Source: Mycolicibacterium cosmeticum
Lineage (GTDB): Bacteria > Actinomycetota > Actinomycetes > Mycobacteriales > Mycobacteriaceae
Reading direction: 5' to 3'
Assembly (NCBI RefSeq): GCF_000613185.1
Contig: NZ_CCBB010000003.1
Coordinates: 1,302,001-1,366,000, forward strand
DNA length: 64,000 nt
Part shown: piece after piece, positions 1-10,200 of the stretch
Layout of the letters: the number at the start of each line of letters is the position of its first letter
Position numbering within the stretch: position 1 is the stretch's first letter
The notes under the pieces: model-generated
What the model saw: only the letters and a program-made list of their open reading frames with translations
Told to the model about the DNA's origin: nothing
Databases searched by the model: none
Made by a program: the position numbers and the translations under genes

Positions 1-378
1 GACGGTCGGGACTATGGCCAATTCCCGGGAAAACTGGGCTGGCACAACTTCTTCGTCTTCCCCGACAAGGACACCGGGTTCGCGGCCATTCAGCCCTGGC
101 TGGAGAACAACGGCTACCTGGGGCTGTCGATCACCGAGACATTCAAGAAGTACGCACCGAGGGGTGACGGGCACAACACGCCCGAGCAGTATGCCGCGCA
201 GGTGGCTGCCGCGGTGGGGATCAGCCCCGACACCCTGCTGCAGGATCTCGGCGATGACGAGTGGCAGTCGCTGCTCAACGGCATCGAGCGGGTCGAGGGC
301 ACCATCGAGGGTGACACGTTCACCTACAACGACCCCGATCTGCCCGCCGCTATTTCGTCTCTCGCGCTGAATCTTTGA
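1..378 (+). CDS. C-terminal fragment of a P5-like (virion/muralytic type) protein
   Basis: The reading frame is open from the first base, so the 5' end lies outside the window; 125 residues remain. The visible part runs from GRDYGQFPGKLGW through a stretch with FAAIQPWL, ITETFKKYAP, HNTPEQYAAQVAAAVGI and ends in IERVEGTIEG. This order (an F-x-F patch, a helix, then a WAPP-like turn followed by YAAxVAxxxGI) resembles the P5-like structural proteins of phage PRD1 and bacterial homologues, which are thought to act at the peptidoglycan. The assignment rests on remembered motif order, so it is tentative. The gene converges on the membrane protein/M23 peptidase pair that follows, and a shared wall-related role is only inferred. 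Confidence 0.55.
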   Translation, partial: DGRDYGQFPGKLGWHNFFVFPDKDTGFAAIQPWLENNGYLGLSITETFKKYAPRGDGHNTPEQYAAQVAAAVGISPDTLLQDLGDDEWQSLLNGIERVEGTIEGDTFTYNDPDLPAAISSLALNL

Positions 379-463
379 GGGACCCAGACCCCATCATCTG
401 GTCGAATTGCGGGGCCGAGGTCGTGGCGCACGACCTCGGCCTGCGCACGTCGTCCGGCTGTGA

Positions 464-1423
464 TCAGCCCTCCAGTCGGCGCCGGAGATATTCGGTAGCA
501 ATCGAGGCGGTGAGTCGGTGCTTGCCGACGACGCGAACCAGCTGGTCTTCTGCGAGTAGCGCCGTGTAGGTCTCCGGCGACGTCGCGATCCGATAGTAGA
601 GCAACGGGCCATCCGGCTCTGCGGTGCCGTCGATCGCTGACCAACGCCAGGCCGCCGGCAACGTTCTCTCGAGCCATTCGCGGGTCACCCTGGGGGCTGA
701 GATCTCATCGATGTTGAGGGCCGAAACGGCTGCAGGCCAGGCGAATGCGATATCGGACGCTTCCTCGGATCGATCGCGTGGCGAAGGCTGGGCGACAGCT
801 TGCCGGTACGCATTCTGATAGGCGACCGCCAGGGCGGGGAAAATCCGTTCGATCTCCTGGACGAGCGCCGAAGGTTCGGCCATCCCGGCGTACCTCGATT
901 GCGAATGCACGAACACGACGCGCTTGACCTCGGTGTAATGAGCCAGCAAAGCGGACAGCAAGTAGAGCCGTGTCGACCACCAGTAGGATCCGGTGTGCAG
1001 TTCGATTTGGATGATCTCGCAACCCGGCGACGTGATGACGTTGGCAATCTGCTCGGGAATCCCGCGGCTCTGGCCCGTATCGATGGCACTGGGATTCACT
1101 TCGCTGTAGTTGACCATGACGACATCGGTGATATCGCCAGAGCCGAAAGCCGTTATATCGGGCAGTGATACCGATACGGCTTTGATCTCGACCTCGATGC
1201 CAAAGCCCCGAAACGATCGGATCTGATCCCCGACGAAGGCGATCGCCAGGGGGAGGGACATGACGACCGCGGCGCCGATCGCCACCGTGTGGTCGTGACT
1301 TGGCGCCAGCACCCGCGCCGCGACGTACACGGCACCGAAGGCCAGGGTGACGAGGTAGCCGGCCAGCGCGATCTTGAATCGCCGTTTGGCCGTTACTGGG
1401 CACTCCGGACTTTTCCCGGACAC
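464..1423 (-). CDS. Hypothetical protein with two N-terminal membrane helices
   Basis: 319 aa with a GTG start chosen because it lies 6 nt after the stop of the upstream M23 peptidase gene, so the two are almost certainly cotranscribed. Residues about 17-37 and 46-66 are hydrophobic and form a membrane hairpin; the remaining about 250 residues would be a soluble cytoplasmic domain with several Trp/Tyr-rich segments (GSYWWSTRLYLLSALL) and an arginine-rich end (YLRRRLEG). I do not recognise the soluble domain. Its link to an M23 endopeptidase suggests a job at the envelope, but no catalytic motif is evident. Confidence 0.75.
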   Translation of the reverse strand: MSGKSPECPVTAKRRFKIALAGYLVTLAFGAVYVAARVLAPSHDHTVAIGAAVVMSLPLAIAFVGDQIRSFRGFGIEVEIKAVSVSLPDITAFGSGDITDVVMVNYSEVNPSAIDTGQSRGIPEQIANVITSPGCEIIQIELHTGSYWWSTRLYLLSALLAHYTEVKRVVFVHSQSRYAGMAEPSALVQEIERIFPALAVAYQNAYRQAVAQPSPRDRSEEASDIAFAWPAAVSALNIDEISAPRVTREWLERTLPAAWRWSAIDGTAEPDGPLLYYRIATSPETYTALLAEDQLVRVVGKHRLTASIATEYLRRRLEG

Positions 1424-1429
1424 AAGACC

Positions 1430-1972
1430 TCAGACCTGCTGGGGCTCCGGCGCCCGTCCGTCCTGCCAGAACTGCACCGGGACATAGAGATCCGGATGGT
1501 TGCGCTGTAGGTCCAGGAAGAAGCTGTACAGGTCCACACCGGTGTACTGGCCGCCGGGGGCCCCGCCGATGATCTCGACCAGAGCCAGGTGCAGGTGCGG
1601 CGAGATGCCGGCGAACTCGTAGACCGTGCCCAGGTAGTCGCCGACGGCGATTTCCGCACCCTGCTGAACCTTGTCGTCGGTGTCTGTGAGGTGGGTGTAG
1701 AAGCCACCCATCATGTCGTTGTCCGAGCGGATGAAGATCTGCGCGCCGTAGACCTTTCCGCTGTCCTCGGCGGGATTGTGCGGCTGGAACTTGGTGATGT
1801 GCCCGGCGAACGCCGCATACACAGGTGTCCCACTCGCGCCGCCCAGGTCCATGCCGTAGTGGATGTACCAGTTCGGCCCCGTATGACCTCCTACGCCAGG
1901 CCCGCCGTAGCCCGTCGTGAAGCCCGGTACGGCGACTGGTGCCGTCATGTCGATGGTGAACGGAGAGGACAT
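1430..1972 (-). CDS. M23 family (LytM/lysostaphin-type) metallopeptidase
   Basis: 180 aa. The zinc-binding signature of M23 peptidases is complete: H38-x3-D42 in IHYGMDLGG, then H126-x-H128 in SPHLHLAL, with the usual PVYAAFAGHI beta strand in between. Members cleave peptide cross-links in peptidoglycan or, more rarely, other Gly-rich peptides. Unusually for the family there is no signal peptide or membrane anchor and almost nothing outside the catalytic fold, so export would need lysis, a holin or another machine, or the protein acts inside the cell. It is the first gene of a leftward pair and diverges from the two giant proteins across a 199-bp region with palindromic sites. Confidence 0.88.
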   Translation of the reverse strand: MSSPFTIDMTAPVAVPGFTTGYGGPGVGGHTGPNWYIHYGMDLGGASGTPVYAAFAGHITKFQPHNPAEDSGKVYGAQIFIRSDNDMMGGFYTHLTDTDDKVQQGAEIAVGDYLGTVYEFAGISPHLHLALVEIIGGAPGGQYTGVDLYSFFLDLQRNHPDLYVPVQFWQDGRAPEPQQV

Positions 1973-2050
1973 CGGTATCTCCTTCGCATGGTCGATGTCG
2001 AAGACCGCAATGGTCTGCTGTCACATTCGCACCGGCGCGCGGCGCTGACA

Positions 2051-2068
2051 CGAGTAGTGCACTACTCG
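2051..2068. promoter_or_regulatory. Perfect 18-bp palindrome in divergent promoter region (putative operator)
   Basis: CGAGTAGTGCACTACTCG is a perfect dyad lying between the divergent starts at 1972 and 2172. Its GTAG-N4-CTAC core recurs at 2112-2123 and at 10373-10384. The size and symmetry suit a LuxR/NarL-type dimer, and such a regulator is encoded in the same locus; the pairing is inferred. Confidence 0.6.
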
Positions 2069-2108
2069 GAACTTCGTGGCATCACATGGCCGTGAGCAGA
2101 ACGCAATC

Positions 2109-2126
2109 CGAGTAGCCCACTACGCT
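2109..2126. promoter_or_regulatory. Second, imperfect copy of the GTAG-N4-CTAC dyad
   Basis: CGAGTAGCCCACTACGCT matches 14 of 18 positions of the perfect palindrome at 2051-2068. The two centres are 58 bp apart and this copy is about 45 bp upstream of the giant-protein start codon at 2172, a position where a bound regulator could contact RNA polymerase. Confidence 0.5.
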
Positions 2127-2171
2127 AGGACACGGCCGCAGCGGACGACACGATGGCGCCATGGTGTCGAC

Positions 2172-5100
2172 ATGACGAGCCTCTTCGAAGCGATCGCGCC
2201 CGCCCGCCACGGTGTGGCGATTCCACCGCCGGTGGAGACGTTGCTCTCCGCACTGCAGGACACACCCGGTCCGGTCCTGGGCGACGGCACGCATACCGGC
2301 AAAGCCCAGGGCGGCGTCAAGACCAAGCTGTTCGGGTTCCTCACCGTGGACCTGGCCCCGTTCGGACCCGAAGTACCCTATCGGTGGAAAGCTCTGCCCG
2401 GCGCGGGTTTCCAGCTGGACCTGCTGCTCCAGCATCTTCCCGGCGTCGACAAGGTCCTGACGTTCGTGGATCCCGGGTCCGTGCTGTTCGCGGCGAAACG
2501 TGAGACCGAACCCGACCCGGAGGGCGGAACGCCGCGGGAGTGGCTGACGAAGACCGGCGACCCGGTCGACATGCACGCCGATCTCTGCCTCCGGGTGCGC
2601 GGCACCCCGACGGTGCCCGCGGCGATCACCTGGCTGAAGTTCGAACTCGGCCAGGATCCACAAGACGATGTGTTCGTCCTGCAACCCACCCCGACACAGA
2701 TCCTGTTCGGCGGCAGCGGCTTCGGGATCGAACTTCCCGCCGGCATCATCGTCGACGACAGCACTACCGCGTCCGCACCGGGCTCACCGTCGGCCGCGTG
2801 GACCGGCGTGGCGATCCCGAACGCGAAGCTCTACATCCCGCGTGACATCCCGTTGATCGGTGGGCATGCGGTCGACTTCGACCTCGCGCTGGCCGCGTCC
2901 GGCGGGCTGCACGCGTCCGCCACGGCGACGATCGCCGCCGCCGGGCACCGACCGGAGATCACGGTCCAGATGGAGTGGCAGGATCCCGCCGCGTCCACCC
3001 TCGCCGACCTGTTGCCGACGGCCATCGAGGCGACGGCTGAGTTCCCCATCGCGGGCCGCCACGAGCCGGCGCCCGGCGGCTCGTTCACCCTGGCCGGTGG
3101 CGACCCCCTGACCGTCCGGGTGCGCTGCTCGCGTGCGCTGCAGCCGGAGGCCTCGGTGACCTTCGAGGTCGCGGTCGACGCCGCCGGGCCCGACGGGCTG
3201 GTCAAGGCTGCCGGTACCAGCGCGGTGGGCAAAGTGGTGGTGACCGCCGCTGCGCTGGCCACCGCCCTGATCGCGGACTCCTCGCTGAGTTCGCCGTCCC
3301 CCGGCGGGGACGCAACCGGGATCTGGCTGCACGAGCTGCTCACAGCGGCCGCCGGGGCGAGCGTCTTCCTCGACCCTGGCGGCACCGTCGTCATCGACCG
3401 GGCGGCAGTGGCATTGTCCACCGCGGGCAGCGGCCAGGCGGTGCGGCTGAGTATCGACTACCTCGTCGACGTGTTGGTGCACACGTTCGATGTGGGTGGG
3501 GCGATGCGGATCGAGATGGCCGCCGATCGACCGATGCGGATCCGGTACCGCAACGTGGCCGTCGAGACCACCGGCCAGGACCTCGCGTCGATACACCTCA
3601 GCTTCGACGACGCCACCTTGGACGTGGAGGACCCGGGCGCCTGGCGGGTGCAGTCGCCCGGGTCACTGCTGGACATCATCGGAACCCGATCCGGGCACGG
3701 ATCGCTCTGGTATGAAATCGATCTGAAGTTCAAGGTCGATTTGGGCCCGATCACCGTCAGCAACGCCACCGTCCGGATCACAGCCGCCGGTGCAGGCACA
3801 CCCGATGTCGAATTGCGCGGACTGGGGGTCGACATCGACACCCCGGCCCTGAGCGGACACGGCGCCGCGAACATCACGAACACCGGGTTCAGCGCCGACC
3901 TGTGGGGCCGGATCGGCTCGCCGCTGGGCGTCGGTGCCCGGGTGTACTTCGTCTACGGCGGCGGGGACAGCTTCCTGCTGGACGTGGTCGGCTCGCTGCC
4001 GGGCCCGATTCCGTTGGGGCCCACCGGTCTGGGCCTCTACAGCCTCGGCGGCATGTTCGGGTTGAACATGCGACCCACGCTGCCCGCCGGCGGCGACTTC
4101 GTCGAGAACCAACTCGCATGGACGCCGACGGACACCGTGCCCGACGCCGGGGCGATGATGCTCGGCCTGCAGGCCGGGGTCGGCACCGTCTACGACCTTG
4201 CCTACACCTTCAGTGCCACCGGTAACCTGCTGGTCACCGTGCCCGATGTCGCCTTCCGGCTGGCCGTCAACGCCCGGGTGTTGCACGAGCCGGACTTCCT
4301 GAACACCGAGAACAACGGTCCCCTCAAGGGACTGATCGTCGTCGACGAGGACGGGATCACCGTCGGCGCCCGTGGCAACCTTGCCATCGACGCTGATCCG
4401 CCGCGGCTGGTGGAGGTGAAGGTCCCGCTCGATGCCCAGCTGCCCTTTGCGGACCCGTCGTCGTGGTACTTCCGGCTGGGCTCCGACGGGGTAGCCGGCC
4501 GCGAACCCGGGCCGATCACCGCCACCGTGCTTCCCGACCTGTTCAAGATCGGCGCCTCGGCCTACCTGATGATCCAGGGCGACAACCTGGATCACCTCGG
4601 CAACTCCACCATGAAGCTGCCCGGCCCGGCGATCGGGTTCGGATTCTCCGTCGACGTCAACTGGGGCCTGCCACCGGTCTGGTTGCAGCTCTCGGCCCGC
4701 GCCGCGGTCGGGATGGCCACCAACCCATGGTTTCTCGCGGGACAGGGCAGCATCGGGGGTGCACTGCACCTCGGGCCCTTCTCGATCGGCGCCCACGCCG
4801 ACCTCGCCCTGCAACTCGGGCCCGGGGCGTTCCTGTCCGCCGACTTCCGGGTGTGCGGCAGCATCGATCTATGGTTCACCGAGATCGAGGGCTGTGTGAA
4901 CCTGCACATCGGTCCCGACAAACTCGGTGCCGTCGCACCGCCACCCGGCCCCTGGGGCGCGACGAAGATGTCGCTGTCGGACCGGCACTATGTCGAGGTC
5001 GCGCAGGCCGCGTCGACAGCGGACGCGGCGCCCACCGTGTGGCCCGACGTGGTGCCGATCCTGCAATTCGATCTCGGCCCCGACGTCACGAAACTACAGA

Positions 5101-7289
5101 CGGCCTTCGTCGGGGCCGACGGACTGCAGGCCAGCGGCCAGACCGGCAATGACAAACTGCGCTACACCCATCACCTCAACGGGGTCGAACTCTGGCGCAT
5201 GGACGGCGGCGCCCCGGTGCTGCTCGCCACCGGTCTCGAGGCCGCCTGGCAGCAGCCCAAACAGGCCGAGGCCGGCGCCGGCGGCGCCGGAAACCCAGCC
5301 GGGGCACGAGAACTGGCGCTGCTGACGTATCGCTCGGACCTCTGGGCGCACCGCCGCAACGACGGCGGCGCCCATACCGCACCGGGTGTCGACCCGGTCA
5401 GTACGACTTCGACGGCCTGCCGCGTGCCCCACCGGGCCGGCGCGGGCTGGGCGCTCGGCGACGTGGCCCGGCCGACCGGCGAGGGGTGGACCCTGCCCGC
5501 GGCACCGGACGCGGGTGTGCACGCCTCCCGGTTCACCGCGACCGTCACCATCGGCCGGTGGAGCAACGGAGTCCAGCTCAGCGAAGCCGGGATGGCCGGG
5601 GTACTGGCCGCCCCGTTGACGTTCAGGCCCGCCGCGATCGTCCCCGTCGACGAACTCGACGTCGAGGGCCGGGCTTTCACCGCCGGCCTGGCACTGCCCT
5701 TCGTGTGGTCATACCTCTCTCTGAACGACAGCTTCAAGGCGTTACGTGACGATGGCCGGATCCTGGCGACCGTGGTCGCCGATACCGCCGACGCCAGCCT
5801 GCGCGAGGCGGTGCTGTGGGTCATCGTGGACGGCACGTTCCCCGAGCTTCGCGACGAGATCTCGGTGGTCGACATCGACTCGGGTGCGGCGTGGCTCTAC
5901 ACCGGGGCCGCCGATCTGCCGGGTGGACGGTCGCGCGTCGGCTACAGCGCGCCGACGTCGACTCGAGGCGCCCGCGTAACCTACTCACCACTGCAACGCA
6001 TCACGATCCTGGGCGTGCACGCCACCACCTGGGCCGCCTTCGGTGACGCTAAGGCCGCCGCGACGAGCGCCGCTACGGCGGCGGCCACCACCGACAAGCA
6101 CAACAACGCCGACCCGCAGTTCCGCACACCGCTGAAACTCAGCGCCGATGCGCTGTACAAGGTGGTGGTCACCACGGAGGTCACCGGTCAGACCGAACAA
6201 TCGAGCGCGCCCACCCCGTACCCGCAACCGGCGCAGGAATTCTGGTTCCGCACCGCCAAACGTCCGGCGCCCGGTGCCGTCGTGGTGCACCACCCGCCCC
6301 GGCCCGAACTGGCCTGGCGGGAAGCAGCGTGGACCCAGGCGGTGTTCAAGACCGAGTACCTGGCCCGCTACCTCAAGAGCTACAGCCCCGGCGATCGCAC
6401 CGAGCACTGGTATCTGGCCGACGATCTCGTCGCGAACTTCGACCAGGATCAGGTCGACCAACTGGCCGGCCTCTACGGGTACCGGCTGGACCTGAGGTGT
6501 GTGCGCACCGACGGACCCCCGCGCAGCGCCACCGTGCCCGCCCCCTGGCTGGTGGCGCTGAGCCCGGCGCACTGGCACGATCTCATCGATACCGCCGTCC
6601 TCGACCCGCTCGGAAAGCGTTATCTGGACGTGGACCAGGCGCACAGCTGCCCGGTGCCCAAATCCGGTGCGAGCCTGAAGGCCTCCACCGACGCGCTGCA
6701 GCCGTCGGCCACCTATCAGCTCAACGTCGTCTTCGTGCCCAACCATGTCGCCGGCCAGCCCGACGCACCACCGGCGGATCCGTTGCCCGGCATCATCTTC
6801 GGCACGTCGCGCTACCGCACTCCCGATGCCCAGATCGCCGACCTCGGCTTCACGAATCCGGCCGGCGCACCGCACGGGCAGCGCGGCGTCACCCCCGCGG
6901 CGCTGCCCGCACCCGAGATCTCGGACGCGGCCTACGCCGCGGCGCTGTCGAGGCTCGGCCTGGACGGCTGGCCGTTGCCGACCGCGGGGCGCACCTCGCT
7001 GCTGTGGACCGCCGGAACCGCCCTGCTGGCCGGGGTTTTGGTGGAGTCACCCGAGCCGCTGTCCCGGCCCGGGCGGCTCGATATTACCGGACTGCAGGTC
7101 AACGGGGTGAGCTTCGCCCGGCGCTACGGCGACGCCGCGCAGTGCCGCTACCTGTTCGTCCCCGCCGCACCCACCGAGATCGCGGCGGGAGCGCCAGTCA
7201 CGTTGCGCCTCGGCTACACCGACGCCGGCACAGCCAAGTCCGCGACATGCGCGGCGATCAGCCCTGCACAAGGAGAGGCGGTCCGGTGA
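2172..7289 (+). CDS. Giant beta-rich protein, 1705 aa, unknown function (DUF6603-like)
   Basis: The start is the ATG of MTSLFEAIAPAR; no strong ribosome-binding site precedes it. The sequence alternates short hydrophobic beta strands with Gly/Pro/Asp turns throughout. A glycine-rich core at about residues 600-640 (LPGPIPLGPTGLGLYSLGG) and the stretch near 860-910 (GGALHLGPFSIGAHADLALQLGPGAF, given here only in part as LGPFSIGAHADLAL) recall large proteins catalogued as DUF6603; that link is from memory. A Cys pair lies near residues 895-905 (FRVCGSIDLW, EGCVNL). There is no signal peptide, membrane helix or known catalytic motif. The gene overlaps the next giant gene by 4 nt, so both are made together. 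It may be a structural, adhesive or tail-fibre-like component, but this is inference. Confidence 0.8.
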   Translation: MTSLFEAIAPARHGVAIPPPVETLLSALQDTPGPVLGDGTHTGKAQGGVKTKLFGFLTVDLAPFGPEVPYRWKALPGAGFQLDLLLQHLPGVDKVLTFVDPGSVLFAAKRETEPDPEGGTPREWLTKTGDPVDMHADLCLRVRGTPTVPAAITWLKFELGQDPQDDVFVLQPTPTQILFGGSGFGIELPAGIIVDDSTTASAPGSPSAAWTGVAIPNAKLYIPRDIPLIGGHAVDFDLALAASGGLHASATATIAAAGHRPEITVQMEWQDPAASTLADLLPTAIEATAEFPIAGRHEPAPGGSFTLAGGDPLTVRVRCSRALQPEASVTFEVAVDAAGPDGLVKAAGTSAVGKVVVTAAALATALIADSSLSSPSPGGDATGIWLHELLTAAAGASVFLDPGGTVVIDRAAVALSTAGSGQAVRLSIDYLVDVLVHTFDVGGAMRIEMAADRPMRIRYRNVAVETTGQDLASIHLSFDDATLDVEDPGAWRVQSPGSLLDIIGTRSGHGSLWYEIDLKFKVDLGPITVSNATVRITAAGAGTPDVELRGLGVDIDTPALSGHGAANITNTGFSADLWGRIGSPLGVGARVYFVYGGGDSFLLDVVGSLPGPIPLGPTGLGLYSLGGMFGLNMRPTLPAGGDFVENQLAWTPTDTVPDAGAMMLGLQAGVGTVYDLAYTFSATGNLLVTVPDVAFRLAVNARVLHEPDFLNTENNGPLKGLIVVDEDGITVGARGNLAIDADPPRLVEVKVPLDAQLPFADPSSWYFRLGSDGVAGREPGPITATVLPDLFKIGASAYLMIQGDNLDHLGNSTMKLPGPAIGFGFSVDVNWGLPPVWLQLSARAAVGMATNPWFLAGQGSIGGALHLGPFSIGAHADLALQLGPGAFLSADFRVCGSIDLWFTEIEGCVNLHIGPDKLGAVAPPPGPWGATKMSLSDRHYVEVAQAASTADAAPTVWPDVVPILQFDLGPDVTKLQTAFVGADGLQASGQTGNDKLRYTHHLNGVELWRMDGGAPVLLATGLEAAWQQPKQAEAGAGGAGNPAGARELALLTYRSDLWAHRRNDGGAHTAPGVDPVSTTSTACRVPHRAGAGWALGDVARPTGEGWTLPAAPDAGVHASRFTATVTIGRWSNGVQLSEAGMAGVLAAPLTFRPAAIVPVDELDVEGRAFTAGLALPFVWSYLSLNDSFKALRDDGRILATVVADTADASLREAVLWVIVDGTFPELRDEISVVDIDSGAAWLYTGAADLPGGRSRVGYSAPTSTRGARVTYSPLQRITILGVHATTWAAFGDAKAAATSAATAAATTDKHNNADPQFRTPLKLSADALYKVVVTTEVTGQTEQSSAPTPYPQPAQEFWFRTAKRPAPGAVVVHHPPRPELAWREAAWTQAVFKTEYLARYLKSYSPGDRTEHWYLADDLVANFDQDQVDQLAGLYGYRLDLRCVRTDGPPRSATVPAPWLVALSPAHWHDLIDTAVLDPLGKRYLDVDQAHSCPVPKSGASLKASTDALQPSATYQLNVVFVPNHVAGQPDAPPADPLPGIIFGTSRYRTPDAQIADLGFTNPAGAPHGQRGVTPAALPAPEISDAAYAAALSRLGLDGWPLPTAGRTSLLWTAGTALLAGVLVESPEPLSRPGRLDITGLQVNGVSFARRYGDAAQCRYLFVPAAPTEIAAGAPVTLRLGYTDAGTAKSATCAAISPAQGEAVR

Positions 7290-10200
7290 TGCGCCAGGCT
7301 TTCACCCCGGAGGCGTTGTTCCGGGTCTCCACCCTCGGTATGCGTGTGGACACCGACCCGTACGTCGCGCCCGGTGCGCAACTGCGGGCCTGGGTGAACC
7401 CCGCGGTCGGGTTCCCGTTGCGCGGCATCACCTTCCTGCCGCTGCGGGCCCAGGCGATCGATCCCGGCAACGGCTCCCTGGTGCGACCACTGCTGGTGCA
7501 CTGGTGGGTCTACGACGACGACGGTGTGCCGCAGTCGCTGGGCACCGATCTCGACGTCCCGGTCAAACCGGATCGCCCGCTGTACGGCGACATCGTCGAA
7601 CTGCAGGAAGCGGTGGGCACGAAGGATCCCTGGATCAGCTGGATCCGCGTCGAGGTCGACGAGGACAGCCCGGTTCGGCTCTCGGTGGTCGGGCGGACCG
7701 GTGGGGCTCACGAGCGGATCCTGGTGTCACGCAGCCAGAAACCGTTCGCGCTGGCCGCCTCCCGGATACGTCGCATCCGGCTGACAGGAGAGGGGAGGGT
7801 GCGGTCGGTGATCGGGCTGGACGCCGGCCTGGCCACCCGCGAGCACATCGACTACGACAACAGGATCCGAATCGGCCTGCCGCTGGAACAAGTGTCGGAG
7901 TGGGCCGACCCGGTCGACGGGTCCGGCGGCGGGATGGACCGTGTCACCCGCGGCGCCCCGTGGCACACCGGACCGCAGGAGGTGCCCACCGACACCGATG
8001 GCGACGAGGCGGCGCGGGTGCAGAAACTGCTGGACGGGGTGGGCGAGACCTCGGTGCAGTTGCTGCTGGAGCGGGCTTACGCAGATCCGGGGTCCTACCC
8101 CGGCCGGCATGTCACCCCGCTGGAGATCCGGGACGTCGAACAGAAAGCCACCACCGAGCTCGGGAGTGTCGAGACGCTGATCACCGCGGCCGCCGATCCC
8201 GGCATCGCCCGGTGGCTGGGGCTGTCCACGCCCGTCGACGCCGATATCAGCGACGACTCCGTGCCGGTCGGCTGGATCGCCGTCGGAACCTGGGCGGCCG
8301 ACCCCGCGGCGCGGGTCGCCGCGGGGACCACGGTGGCCGACCTGGTGACGACCATGAATGCCGCGGGCCCGGACAAGCCCACCCTCGCCCCGTGGGTGGC
8401 GCTGGCCGGTGAGCGTCCGGTCGATCAGCAGCTGCTGAACAGTTGCGGCGTGGTGAAGCTGACGTTGGTGACCCCGGCTGTGATCGGGGCGCTGCCGGAC
8501 CTGCCCGATGCGCCGTCCCCGGCCTTGGACGGCCCGCCCACCTGGGGCGGCACGGATATCTACCGTCAGGACATCGCGCTGCTCGGAACCCCGCCCGCCG
8601 GGCCGGTCGCGTTCACCCGGACCGTCGACGGTGCCGTCGCGTCCCAGCACGCCTTCATCGACGTCGACGGCACCCCGCGGGCCCTCACGCTGCTGGCAGG
8701 ACGCCGCGAACTGAACACGGGATGCCAAGGGGCATTGGTCGATTCGACGGTGCCCGCCGCGAAGGGCCCGGTGGCCTGGTACGTCGCCGAATCGGACGAG
8801 TTCGGCAGGTGGGGGCCGCCCGGCACGCTGGATGCGGTGCCGCCACCGCGCCCCCTGCTGCCGCCGCCCGCGCCACAAGCCTACTTCCTCGCCGACCACA
8901 CCCTGCGCGACGCACCCCCGGGGCTGCGCGTGCCCGGGACCATCACCGTCGCCGTCGACGTGCCGGCCCCGGACACGCTGGGACCCGGCACGCCGCCGAT
9001 CACCCGGGTGAGCATCGACGGCCAAGCCTACGATGCGCCGTTCCCCGAGGACCGGTTGCAGGTCAGCTTCCCTGCCGCGCCAACGCAACTCGGTCAGGTG
9101 CGCGATCAGTCGGTGACCGTCGTCTTCAACCCGGACACCGAGCAGCGCTCGACCGCGGCGAAGGTGCACGTGGTGGATCCCCGCCGGCCCACGCCGCTGA
9201 GCACCGCGCCGCGCCTGCTCTGGTCCTCGCGCCGTGATCCGGTCGGGGCGGCCCAGATCGACTTGAGCTGGCCCACCGAGCCGGGCCACGCTGCCTACAA
9301 CGTGTACCTGGCCGATGAGCGGGTTGTCACCGCCCAGCTGCACGTGTTCCCGGCCTCACCCAACCGCGCGACCCGGGCCGCCGCGCTGTATGACCATCAG
9401 CACCAACACATGGCGCGCGAATCGTTCACCCTGCTGACCCCGGCGCCCCTGCCTGCGGGTGGCACCGTGCGCTTCGCCCACACGCTGCCGGGATCCCTTC
9501 AGACACTGCAGTTCCTGCGTATCGTGCCGCTGACCGGGGCCCAGGTGGAGGCGAACTTCGATGCCTGCGGGTTGACGCCGGCGGCCGTGCCGGGCGGTGA
9601 CCAGCCCCCGGCGCCTCTGGTCCGCGTCGACGCCGGCGGGGGTTCGGTACGGGTGCAGGTCGAGGCGCACGGCATCAACGCCCATGTCATCGAACGCCTG
9701 GGCAGCCAGTCGCCGCCGGAGTACCGGGTGCGCTGCACCGCTGCGGCGACCTCCTACCTGTACGGCAGCACCGTCGACGAGGGGCATCTTGTCGAGGTGG
9801 CCGGTACGCCCGATACCTACACTGCGGTGGTCCCGGACGAAAAGCTGGCATCCTTACCGCCTTTCGTGCCGCTCGGTGTGACCGCCCAGGTGCGCTACCC
9901 GGCCGAGGTGTCGACGGAGCCCGGTGCGGCACCGCTACCGTCACCCATCGTGACGACCGCCGGGCTCATCGACGCACAACCGGCGGATTGGAGCGCCCCC
10001 AGCGCGCCCGTGATCGCGATGACCACGGCACCCACGCCCGATCTCGACGTGGAGGTCCGGCGGGACGGGGCCGGGGTGGCGTTGACGGTGCGCAACCTGC
10101 CGCCGCAACACACGCTGCAGGTCAAACCGTGGCGACTGTACCTGTGGCGGGTGATGGGCGACGGCGAACTGCGGTCGCTGGCGCCCGGGGACGCCGACAT

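Noticed and set aside
705..2051. Long open frame of about 448 codons on the minus strand
   Set aside because: It runs across two better genes in another frame (membrane protein and M23 peptidase) and its product is an Arg/His/Gly-rich string without domains, typical of a GC-rich shadow frame.
6329..7285. 5' extension of the second giant gene into the first
   Set aside because: The frame is open but the product is Arg/Pro-rich nonsense; AGGAGAGG before 7286 and the 4-nt overlap mark the real start.
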